This document shows, in pieces, positions 57,106 through 64,000 of a stretch of DNA of 64,000 bases. Location of the stretch: positions 62,001 through 126,000 of the forward strand of contig JANLFU010000001.1 of NCBI GenBank assembly GCA_024653215.1. Reading direction: 5' to 3'. The stretch's first letter is position 1. The number at the start of each line of letters is the position of its first letter. Under the pieces are notes generated by a model, which did not search any database, was not told where the DNA came from, and saw only the letters and a list, made by a program, of their open reading frames with translations. The DNA is from Candidatus Saccharicenans sp. GTDB lineage: Bacteria > Acidobacteriota > Aminicenantia > Aminicenantales > Saccharicenantaceae. Position numbers and translations under genes: made by a program.

Positions 57106-58044
57106 ATGAGTAAAAAGAGCCAAATAAATTATAAGCAGAACTTAACTCTCAATTACGCAATAAGAGAGGGAGATCCTGAATATAGGCAATTATTGCAAAT
57201 TGGCAATTCCCGCACCTGCAAATGTCCGAAAAATCATATAAATTGTATGACTCCAAAGGAATGGCTCAAATGCCAACTTGGTGTTTGGCAGTTTTTTTAC
57301 GAATCCAGAGATATCAGAGATAAAAACTTACACCCAGCTACATTTCCAATATCTCTTTCAAAAAAAATAATTGAGCTTTTTACTCATCAAGGAGAACTTG
57401 TTCTTGATCCTTTTGTTGGAAGTGGCACTACTCTTATTGCCGCTGCTGATTTAAATAGGAATGCCGTCGGGTTTGATTTGCAAGAAAGGTATATAAAGCT
57501 CTGTGAAAAAAGACTATCAGAAAATAAGATTCTTTTTAATAAATCTCAGCAAGTAGCCATAAGAGATGATGCAAGAAATATTAATAAATATCTTGAACCA
57601 AATTCTGTTAGCTTAATTTGGACTTCTCCGCCTTACGCCAATCTATTAAATAGACCTAGGAAAAATAAATCAAGGAGACTTCGTAATAACGAGCAATATG
57701 GAAGAATTGAACAATATTCTCAGGATCCTAATGATTTAGGGACCCTATCTCTTCAAGATTATACAATATCGTTAGGAGATATATTCGAATCTCTTTTGCC
57801 ATTATTAAGGCCAAAACATCATTGCGTAATTAATGTAAGCGATATGTGGTGGGACAACAGTCGAGTAACTATTCATATTGCTGTTGTAGAAGAACTTAGA
57901 AAACGAGGATATGAGTTAAGAAACATAATAATATGGGATAGAACTAATATAGTTAATCAAATAGGCATTTTTGGCTGGCCCAGCAACTATATTACAATGG
58001 GAGTAACATTTGAATATTTGTTGGATTTTTGGAGGCCAGAATAG
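57106..58044 (+). CDS. Type II DNA methyltransferase, SPPY-type (probable N4-cytosine)
   Basis: 312 residues from ATG 57106; TTG 57088 is possible and neither has a clear ribosome site. Beta-class order: catalytic motif after the AdoMet motif when read circularly, with DPFVGSGTTLIAA (~101-113) as the AdoMet-binding motif I and TSPPYANLL (~173-181) as catalytic motif IV. SPPY is typical of N4-cytosine enzymes. A Cys-rich CKCPKNHINC near 47-56 may bind zinc. It is followed two bases later by a MvaI/BcnI-type endonuclease whose known relatives are protected by N4-cytosine methylation. Confidence 0.88.
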   Translation: MSKKSQINYKQNLTLNYAIREGDPEYRQLLQIGNSRTCKCPKNHINCMTPKEWLKCQLGVWQFFYESRDIRDKNLHPATFPISLSKKIIELFTHQGELVLDPFVGSGTTLIAAADLNRNAVGFDLQERYIKLCEKRLSENKILFNKSQQVAIRDDARNINKYLEPNSVSLIWTSPPYANLLNRPRKNKSRRLRNNEQYGRIEQYSQDPNDLGTLSLQDYTISLGDIFESLLPLLRPKHHCVINVSDMWWDNSRVTIHIAVVEELRKRGYELRNIIIWDRTNIVNQIGIFGWPSNYITMGVTFEYLLDFWRPE

Positions 58045-58046
58045 AA

Positions 58047-58853
58047 ATGTTTCTTACAACTAAAGAAGAATTGGTGTTAAAGATCAAGGCTTTAAAAGAA
58101 GCGGGTTGGCATAAGAGTGTGAAAAAAACTATTATAACTAGAAATGATGGGGCTGTTGGCAACACATTAGAGCAATTGCTCGGAATAAGAGAAAATAATC
58201 TTCCTATACCAAACGCAAGGGAATGGGAACTAAAAGGGCAAAGAAAAAATTCAAGCTCATTAATAACATTAAAACACATAGAACCATCACCAAGAGCGGC
58301 TAAAATTGTTTCTCAGTTATTGCTACCTTATTATGGATGGAAACATCCTTTAGCAGGATCTCGTTATCCAGAAAGTGAGATGAGCTTTAGATCTACGACA
58401 AGCGGTGATAGGTTTACAAGAAGGGGTTTTAGAATCATAGTCGATAGAAGTATTGGCAAATTACGTTTTGTATTTGACCCCACAAAAGCAGATACAAATA
58501 ATTCAGAAATTTCAGAATGGTTAGAGGCTGTAAGTCGCCGCATCGGTTTAGGGCCATTAAATCCAGAGCCTTATTGGGGTTTCGAGGATCTTAAGTATGA
58601 AATTGGAGAAAAAGTCAAAAACTGTTTTTTTGTTATTGCAGACACAAAAATAGAAAACAATCATGAATATTTTAAATATGAACATCTATTTATTCTTTCC
58701 GCCTTTTCATTTGATAAATTTCTTAGTTCAGTAGAAAAAGGCTTTATTTTAGTTGATTTTGATGCAAGAACAGGTCATAATCATGGAACAAAATTTAGAG
58801 TCCGGCCCAATCATTGGGTTGACTTGTATGATTCTGTTGAAACAATCTTTTGA
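58047..58853 (+). CDS. MvaI/BcnI-family restriction endonuclease
   Basis: 268 residues from ATG 58047; GGAGG inside the end of the methylase gene is its ribosome site, and TTG 58029 is a less likely start. The family signature is clear: NDGAVGNTLEQLLGIRENNLP, then WELKGQRKNSSSLITL with the E-x-K catalytic core, and SPRAAK. Relatives cut CC(A/T)GG or CC(C/G)GG as monomers, one strand at a time. A CCNGG-type site is therefore the prediction. Gene pair organisation and shared AT-rich codon use show a complete type II system. Confidence 0.88.
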   Translation: MFLTTKEELVLKIKALKEAGWHKSVKKTIITRNDGAVGNTLEQLLGIRENNLPIPNAREWELKGQRKNSSSLITLKHIEPSPRAAKIVSQLLLPYYGWKHPLAGSRYPESEMSFRSTTSGDRFTRRGFRIIVDRSIGKLRFVFDPTKADTNNSEISEWLEAVSRRIGLGPLNPEPYWGFEDLKYEIGEKVKNCFFVIADTKIENNHEYFKYEHLFILSAFSFDKFLSSVEKGFILVDFDARTGHNHGTKFRVRPNHWVDLYDSVETIF

Positions 58854-58897
58854 AAAGATACGACTTTATTTTGTAAAAAGACCCAATTATTAATTAG

Positions 58898-59827
58898 TTA
58901 CCTCCGACCTGATACATAATGGTAAGCTTCAATAAATAGTGGCATCAATTCAGAAATATTGGGAGACTCTGGTTTTAATGGCCGGATAAGTGCCTCATCG
59001 AAACTACTGTCATATCTCTGAAACTCCCATTCTTGTCCTTTGAAATTCCTGGCGATGTCTTCGGGAAGCTTGAATTTTAAATGCCAGGCATATGTTCCGC
59101 TCCAATGGACAGAAAAAACCACCCTGTTTCCAAGCTTGAACCCAGCATAATATTTATTTAGGTTATAGGGCAAATTCCACCCTTGTTCTTTTGACATTTT
59201 GTCGATAATTTCGACCATATTGCGAAATTGAGCCGTGGCCTCTTTACCATGTTCTGAAACATAAAAGTCCCAGCTATATTCTTCAGCGGTTTTAGTTGTA
59301 GTAACTCGTGATATTTCTGGTTGTATCATGTCAACCATCAAGAATTCATCTTGCTCGAAGCAATAACGCCTTATTTGTATAAGATCCACAGTATAGCCAA
59401 TCTTAACAGCCATGCGAGATACGGCGGGCTTGAAGGATGGTGCAACCAGGATAATCCTTATATCGATATTATCCCAGTCAATTTCAATGCCTTCAGGCTT
59501 GTGTTTACTCTCCAGCCAGATAGCTTTTATAGAGTCAGGATTTGTCTCGGCCCAAACGGCATAACCAAGGGCCTGGGGCAATATATCCTCGCGAGCCTCC
59601 TCGTTTTTGATTTCGATAATGCACACTCGGGAATCCTGATCTACTCCCAACAAATCTGGAATTCCTTGTTTGGATCCAGTCCGAATCTGCCGGTGGATAA
59701 CGAAGATATCCCCGCCCAGGATTTCCTGGTTATCAAGGATATACTTTTCTAGTTCAGTTTCAGAGGCAAAAGGCTTTTCAACCAGGCTCCGAGTCTGTCC
59801 GTGAGTTTTCCAGTACAGATTGATCAT
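58898..59827 (-). CDS. PD-(D/E)XK nuclease-like protein (NucS/DUF91-like core)
   Basis: 309 residues. Nuclease core at ~20-110: FASETELEKYILDN, GIPDLLGVD with Asp58, then IIEIKNEE with Glu72 and Lys74, and QALGYAVW; the order and spacing are canonical PD-(D/E)XK. The C-terminal ~150 residues (YSWDFYVSEHGKEATAQF, VVFSVHWSGTYAWHLKFKLPED) are a separate domain, perhaps DNA- or protein-binding as in DUF5655-type proteins. Opposite orientation and somewhat higher GC than the restriction genes suggest separate arrival. Strong promoter upstream. Confidence 0.8.
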   Translation of the reverse strand: MINLYWKTHGQTRSLVEKPFASETELEKYILDNQEILGGDIFVIHRQIRTGSKQGIPDLLGVDQDSRVCIIEIKNEEAREDILPQALGYAVWAETNPDSIKAIWLESKHKPEGIEIDWDNIDIRIILVAPSFKPAVSRMAVKIGYTVDLIQIRRYCFEQDEFLMVDMIQPEISRVTTTKTAEEYSWDFYVSEHGKEATAQFRNMVEIIDKMSKEQGWNLPYNLNKYYAGFKLGNRVVFSVHWSGTYAWHLKFKLPEDIARNFKGQEWEFQRYDSSFDEALIRPLKPESPNISELMPLFIEAYHYVSGRR

Positions 59828-59862
59828 CTCCTAAAAGCCTCCTTTCGCATTCTTTTAAGAGA

Positions 59863-59891
59863 AAAATAAACATCCTGCAGCAGGTTGTCAA
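59863..59891 (-). promoter_or_regulatory. Promoter of PD-(D/E)XK gene
   Basis: Minus strand TTGACA (59886-59891), 17-base spacer, TATTTT (59863-59868). Confidence 0.5.
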
Positions 59892-60023
59892 GAGGATTTT
59901 AGGAATAAAGATTGCGGGATCTAATTTGGGTTATTGGTAGAGACTTTTGAAGAGATATATCTTTAAATAAATCATATTGATTCAAATCAGTTGAATATGT
60001 TATTAAGTAATAGAGGGATTCAA

Positions 60024-60482
60024 ATGAGAGAAAAGTCAATTGAATTGAGTGATGCGAAGGATCACAGGGAGCAGTTAAATCTTTGGCTTGATGAAATGGC
60101 AAAACAAAATCCGGAAGGGGCTGCAAATTTGAAAAAATTCCTTGGCGAACTATTTAAGATATTTACAGATAAGCCTCCTTACACCTGGAGGTTCCGAATA
60201 ACTACTTACAAAGGCCCGATATTTCGTCTTCATTATAGGCAAACGGGTAGAGAAAATGATTTTTTGATTATATGTAGTGGGCGATTAATAATAATTAATA
60301 AATTTTTTAATGAAAATTTCTCGGAACTATTTCCGATAAAAAAAGATTATTATGGACAAGGCAGAGGAGTTTTGATTGATTTTTCTCTGTTTGACGAGGA
60401 AAAGCAGAAAAAATATTTGCAGGCGATAGAAACCATGGCTAAAGGCAGGCCAGATCAATGGTATATAAGAGCCATATCCTGA
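60024..60482 (+). CDS. Unknown 152-residue protein at the island edge
   Basis: Start ATG 60024 chosen for GAGGG seven to eight bases upstream; TTG 59991 would add 11 residues. Charged helical N-terminus (DHREQLNLWLDEMAKQNPEG, NLKKFLGELFKIF) then a strand-rich part (YTWRFRITTYKGPIFRLHYR, DFLIICSGRLIIINKFF). No motif recognised. AT-rich like its left-hand neighbours. Last gene before composition returns to GC-rich. Confidence 0.6.
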   Translation: MREKSIELSDAKDHREQLNLWLDEMAKQNPEGAANLKKFLGELFKIFTDKPPYTWRFRITTYKGPIFRLHYRQTGRENDFLIICSGRLIIINKFFNENFSELFPIKKDYYGQGRGVLIDFSLFDEEKQKKYLQAIETMAKGRPDQWYIRAIS

Positions 60483-60609
60483 TTTTATAAGTTAGAACAA
60501 TCGATATTTTTTTAATTTTATTCCACCAGGCTTAATGTCTGATTGTCAACAAGCTCTGTTTCTGTTATTTTAGAAGCTAACTTATAACCAGTTCAGGTGG
60601 TTCAATAAC

Positions 60610-62460
60610 ATGAGTGTGGCGGGATATCATGGCAGGGTGCTGGAGGTGGACCTCGGCACCGGAGAAATCAGAGTAGTGCCGCTTCAGGCGGAGGATGTGC
60701 TCCTCTATCTGGGAGGGCGGGGGCTCGGGACAAAGCTCCTCTACGACCGGATGGACCCAAAAGCCGACCCTCTCGGTCCGGACAATGTCATCGTTATCGC
60801 TACCTCGCCCCTTATCGGCTCGCAGGCACCGACCGCCGCCCGCGGGCATATGGTCTATAAATCGCCGCTTACCGGCTACATTGGCACCTCCAACTCGGGC
60901 GGAGCCTGGGCTTATGGCTTTAAGGCGACTGGCTACGATGCTTTGGTCATACGCGGCCGGGCGTCGCACCCGGTTTTCATCGACATCAGCCCCGAGAAAG
61001 TGGAAATCTGCGACGCCCGCCACCTCTGGGGCAAAAATACCCATGAGACGACCGACATCCTGACCGCTGACAGCATCCCCGGCAACCCCTACCGTGCTCT
61101 CGTCATTGGACCGGCTGGGGAAAACCTGGTCCGCTACGCGGCCGTGGCCAACGAGAAAAACCGGGTCTACGGACGCTGCGGGCCCGGCGCCGTCTTCGGC
61201 AGCAAGAACCTTAAAGCCATCCGCGTTCGCGGCAAGGAACGCATCACCATCGCCGACGAAGCCCGCTACCGCGCCGGCCTGGACCAGGCACTCTACCTGA
61301 TGAAGCAGGCACCCATCACCAAGCGCCTCCTGCGCGAGCTCGGGACCTCGGGCCTCATCCTGCTCATCAACCTCATCAACATGCTGCCGCACCGAAACTT
61401 CCAGGATGTGGAGCACGACGAAGAGAAGCTCGAGCGCGTGAGCGGCGAATACATCGCCCATAACTACCTGGAAAAAGCCGGCTCCTGCTACCTCTGCCCG
61501 ATTGGCTGCCAGCGCCACACGGCGGTCAAAGGGAATGGCGGCGCGGTCCGCAAGGGTGAGGGGCCCGAATACGAAACCGCGGTCATGACCGGCCCGGTCT
61601 GCGACATATACGACATGGACGCCATCATCCGGGCCAACTACCTGGCCAACGAGCTCGGTCTCGACACCATTTCCTTCGGCGGAACGGTGGCCTGCGCCAT
61701 GGAGCTTTTTGAACGCGGCTACCTGACGCCTGAACAGACCGGTGACCTGGAACTGCGCTTCGGCCGCTCCGATCTTCTCGAAAAGCTGGTTGAGCTCACG
61801 GCATACCGCCAGGGAATCGGCGCGCTCCTCGCCGAAGGCGCCTACCGTCTCGCCCAATCCTGCGGCCATCCTGAAATCGCCATGCACGTTAAGAAGCTGG
61901 AGATGCCCGGCTACGACCCGCGCGCTTCCTATGCCCAGGCCCTCGGCTACATGACTTCGCCCACCGGAGCCTGCCACCTGCGCGGTGGCTATGCCGTGTC
62001 TCTGGCCTTCTTCGGCGGCACCCGCGAAATCCCGCGCTTCAGCCTCCTGCAGTCGCCAATTGCCATCCGCAACATGCAGAATACCGGCATTCTCCAGGAC
62101 AGCCTGGGCATCTGCCGCTTCACCGGGTTTGCTTTCTCCATCGACCCCTGGGCCAGGATTGTAAGCGGGGTGACCGGCCAGGATTTTTCCACGGCCCGCC
62201 TGGAAGAAATCGCCAACCGCATCGCCGCCCTCGAGCGGCTGTTCAACCTGGAAGCCGGGCTCAACCCGGAAGAGGAGGACCTGCTTCCGGCCCGCTTTGC
62301 CGAGGTGCCCATCATGGCCGAAGGCAAGCCCCGGGCCATCACCCTCGAAAACCAGCTCCAGATGCGCCGCGATTACTACCGGGCCCGCGGCTGGAACGAC
62401 GACGGCCGCCTCGGCGATGAATTCCTGCGGCATATGAAGATTGACCGCCGGAAAGCATAA
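60610..62460 (+). CDS. Aldehyde:ferredoxin oxidoreductase family (tungsten/molybdopterin) enzyme
   Basis: 616 residues, the family's usual length. N-terminal pterin-binding domain (GRVLEVDLGTGEIR, GGRGLGTKLLYD, RGHMVYKSPLTGYIGTSNSGG, YDALVIRGRA, GPAGENLVRYAAVANEKNRVYGRCGPGAVFGSKNLKAI split over ~5-205). [4Fe-4S] ligands CYLCPIGC (~293-300) and a fourth Cys in DSLGICRF (~501). It oxidises an aldehyde to a carboxylate with ferredoxin as acceptor, or the reverse. It is directly followed by a class II aldolase-like gene, which may supply its aldehyde. Confidence 0.94.
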   Translation: MSVAGYHGRVLEVDLGTGEIRVVPLQAEDVLLYLGGRGLGTKLLYDRMDPKADPLGPDNVIVIATSPLIGSQAPTAARGHMVYKSPLTGYIGTSNSGGAWAYGFKATGYDALVIRGRASHPVFIDISPEKVEICDARHLWGKNTHETTDILTADSIPGNPYRALVIGPAGENLVRYAAVANEKNRVYGRCGPGAVFGSKNLKAIRVRGKERITIADEARYRAGLDQALYLMKQAPITKRLLRELGTSGLILLINLINMLPHRNFQDVEHDEEKLERVSGEYIAHNYLEKAGSCYLCPIGCQRHTAVKGNGGAVRKGEGPEYETAVMTGPVCDIYDMDAIIRANYLANELGLDTISFGGTVACAMELFERGYLTPEQTGDLELRFGRSDLLEKLVELTAYRQGIGALLAEGAYRLAQSCGHPEIAMHVKKLEMPGYDPRASYAQALGYMTSPTGACHLRGGYAVSLAFFGGTREIPRFSLLQSPIAIRNMQNTGILQDSLGICRFTGFAFSIDPWARIVSGVTGQDFSTARLEEIANRIAALERLFNLEAGLNPEEEDLLPARFAEVPIMAEGKPRAITLENQLQMRRDYYRARGWNDDGRLGDEFLRHMKIDRRKA

Positions 62461-62472
62461 GGGAGGTATAAG

Positions 62473-63861
62473 ATGGCGCCGCGCAAATGGCAGACCAGCG
62501 AGGAAGTTTTCAGGCTCTTCCGTTCCATCGGCCGGGCCTCGCTCCTCTACGACATCCAGGACAGCCACAGCGGCAACATGGCCATGCGCTGGCGGAACGA
62601 AGCCGGCGAGGAAATGGTGGTCATCACCGCCACCGGTTCTCAGAAAGGCGACCTCGAGCCCAACCACCTCTGCTACCTGTCAACGGCAGAGACCGATTTC
62701 GGCTACTACAAGGCTTCGTCCGAGACCGACATTCACGTGCGGATCCTTTCCATCCCGGGAGTCCAGGCTTCCATGCATGCCCACTGTAAGGAAGTGGTCA
62801 TGGCCACACTCGACGACCGGCCCGCGCCCAAGACGCCGCCGCCCTTTATCCCTGTTGACCCGCTGGCCTTCTATCAGCTGGGCCCTGAAATCCCCGTGGA
62901 CTGGTTTGCCGTGCCAAGCGGTTCGCCTGAGATGGCGAAGACCATTCCGGCCCGCCTAACCGAGCACACGCTGACCATCATTTACGGGCACGGAGCCATG
63001 ACCCGCGGCCGCACCCTCAAGGAAGCCTTTCACAACCTGTGCCTGGCGAATAATGCCGGCTATATCGTAAGGCTGCTGGAGCGGCAGACCGCGCTCAAAG
63101 AAGTAAGCCGGCTGGAAAAGCCCGAGGTCAGGGTGAGAATTTTTGAACATCAGAACGAGTTTGTAGAAAAGCTCCGCGGGGAAATAAAATCCGCGCCCGA
63201 ACGCCATTTTCACTTCAGGCCCGCCCCATACAACGTTGACGTAGACGGCTGCTGCGATTTCCCGGAAGAGGAAGAAATCCTCAAGGAATTCCGAAAGGCC
63301 GGAAACCGCATCTTTGAATCGCGGCTTTCGCCTTTCCATACCGGCTCGATGTCGGTCCGCGGAGTGGATTACCTGCTCTATGCGCCGCAGGCTTCGATGC
63401 CCTACGAGGTTGGAGGGGCGCTCCTCAAGCTTCCGCTTGCGCCGCAACCCGGCGACGACCGCGAGCTAGAGCTTCACAAGAAAATTTACGCCGGAAGCGA
63501 TTTCCAGACCATAATGCACTGCTACGTGCCCGAGGCCGAAGCCCACGCCCACTACGTCTATCCGGGCGAGAATCAACCGCTTTCCCGCATCATCCCGGTT
63601 GATGCCGAGGGCAGCTTCATGTACCTGGCCATTCCGGTGGTCGGACCCGAGGTCAGCGACGACGAGCTCATCCGCCTGCTCCACGACTATAAAATGGTGG
63701 TCGTCCGCGGCGGCGGAGTCTGGGCCGTGGGCAGCCAGTCGCTGTCCGAGGTGCTCCACCATCCGTCATCGCTTCGAGAAATCTGTCTCTACCGCATCGC
63801 GGCCATCGAGCGCGGCCTCGACCTCCGCAGCATGGAGCCCGAGAAGGCCCGCCGCTGGTAA
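62473..63861 (+). CDS. Protein with two tandem class II aldolase/adducin domains
   Basis: 462 residues, GGGAGGT ribosome site, 12 bases after the oxidoreductase stop. Domain 1 (~10-215): DSHSGNMAMRW, VVITATGSQKGDL, metal ligands MHAHCK (~100) and GHGAMTRGRTLKEAFHN (~172). Domain 2 (~270-455): ESRLSPFHTGSMSVRG, IMHCYVPEAEAHAHYV and VVVRGGGVWAVGSQSLSEVLHH. Class II aldolases use zinc to split sugar phosphates into dihydroxyacetone phosphate and an aldehyde. Domain 1 keeps the ligand pattern; domain 2 is partly degenerate. It probably makes or consumes an aldehyde shared with the neighbouring enzyme. Confidence 0.85.
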   Translation: MAPRKWQTSEEVFRLFRSIGRASLLYDIQDSHSGNMAMRWRNEAGEEMVVITATGSQKGDLEPNHLCYLSTAETDFGYYKASSETDIHVRILSIPGVQASMHAHCKEVVMATLDDRPAPKTPPPFIPVDPLAFYQLGPEIPVDWFAVPSGSPEMAKTIPARLTEHTLTIIYGHGAMTRGRTLKEAFHNLCLANNAGYIVRLLERQTALKEVSRLEKPEVRVRIFEHQNEFVEKLRGEIKSAPERHFHFRPAPYNVDVDGCCDFPEEEEILKEFRKAGNRIFESRLSPFHTGSMSVRGVDYLLYAPQASMPYEVGGALLKLPLAPQPGDDRELELHKKIYAGSDFQTIMHCYVPEAEAHAHYVYPGENQPLSRIIPVDAEGSFMYLAIPVVGPEVSDDELIRLLHDYKMVVVRGGGVWAVGSQSLSEVLHHPSSLREICLYRIAAIERGLDLRSMEPEKARRW

Positions 63862-64000
63862 GGTTTGCTGCTGGCCTTAAGAAAAAATTAGGAATAAAAT
63901 CAGAAGCGGCGCCGGCTCGACCGACTAAAAATAAGAGGTGCTGCAGAATGACGCAGCCCGACGCACAACGCGCAATGAGCAACCTTCAAAAACAATAATC

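Noticed and set aside
60577-62667. 696-codon minus-strand open frame opposite the aldehyde oxidoreductase
   Set aside because: The plus strand encodes a recognisable full-length family member with its Fe-S ligands; the antisense frame has low-complexity composition and no motif.
63949-63996. Short frame at the right edge starting ATGACGCAG
   Set aside because: 16 codons and a stop; ribosome site weak; no evidence for a gene.

Overview
The window is bacterial chromosome from a Gram-negative-type organism. It encodes outer-membrane barrels, an Omp85-like protein, several lipoproteins and a periplasmic 5'-nucleotidase. An aldehyde:ferredoxin oxidoreductase and a coenzyme-B12 glutamate mutase suggest an anaerobic or facultative, amino-acid-using heterotroph. 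Gene style, the many GGGGACAC...GTGTCCCC repeats and the mix of families resemble Acidobacteriota/Aminicenantota-type genomes. That placement is inference: the window has no rRNA, ribosomal protein or other phylogenetic marker. No tRNA, CRISPR array, transposase or integrase was seen. GC content is moderately high except in an AT-rich island at about 53.5-60.5 kb.

Layout. 1-4.3 kb: a gntR-glmS-glmL-glmE operon (minus strand; glmE runs off the left edge). 4.3-5.7 kb: a small membrane protein surrounded by palindromic repeats. 5.8-10.6 kb: a trypsin-like lipoprotein that has lost catalytic residues, and a large PAS sensor kinase. 10.8-24.1 kb (mostly minus): a GH16-sialidase fusion, aquaporin, lipoproteins, a duplicated DUF4438 protein, a TPR-PDZ protein, an exported RraA-like protein and a PadR/HAAS pair. 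24.5-25.5 kb: a quinone-oxidoreductase-like MDR protein. 26.0-35.2 kb (plus): an NtrC-type sigma-54 activator, a MEDS/PAS hybrid kinase and a very large exported multicopper oxidase. Identical sigma-54-like -24/-12 sequences precede the last two. 35.6-36.8 kb: a minus-strand operon of membrane protein, winged-helix regulator and a 25-residue membrane peptide. 37-38.2 kb: DUF3795, an alkyltransferase-like fragment and an RDD protein. 38.3-46.1 kb: a 5'-nucleotidase divergent from an OmpR-type two-component pair, then two tandem barrel paralogues and an Omp85-like protein. Pho-box-like 11-bp repeat arrays lie on both sides of the two-component pair. 46.4-53.5 kb: a DUF234 ATPase, a KimA-like transporter, an alpha/beta hydrolase and an M49 peptidase lipoprotein. 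53.9-60.5 kb: an AT-rich defence-like island with a DUF262-DUF1524 (GmrSD-like) protein, an EVE protein, a MvaI/BcnI-type restriction-modification pair, a PD-(D/E)XK nuclease and an unknown. 60.6-63.9 kb: an aldehyde:ferredoxin oxidoreductase followed by a double class II aldolase protein.

Three threads link genes. First, the sigma-54 activator, hybrid kinase and multicopper oxidase look like one regulatory circuit. Second, the OmpR-type pair, its 11-bp repeat arrays and the 5'-nucleotidase look like a phosphate-type regulon. Third, about twenty copies of one palindrome family, some in exact 100-bp paired units, punctuate gene ends across the GC-rich part but were not seen inside the AT-rich island.
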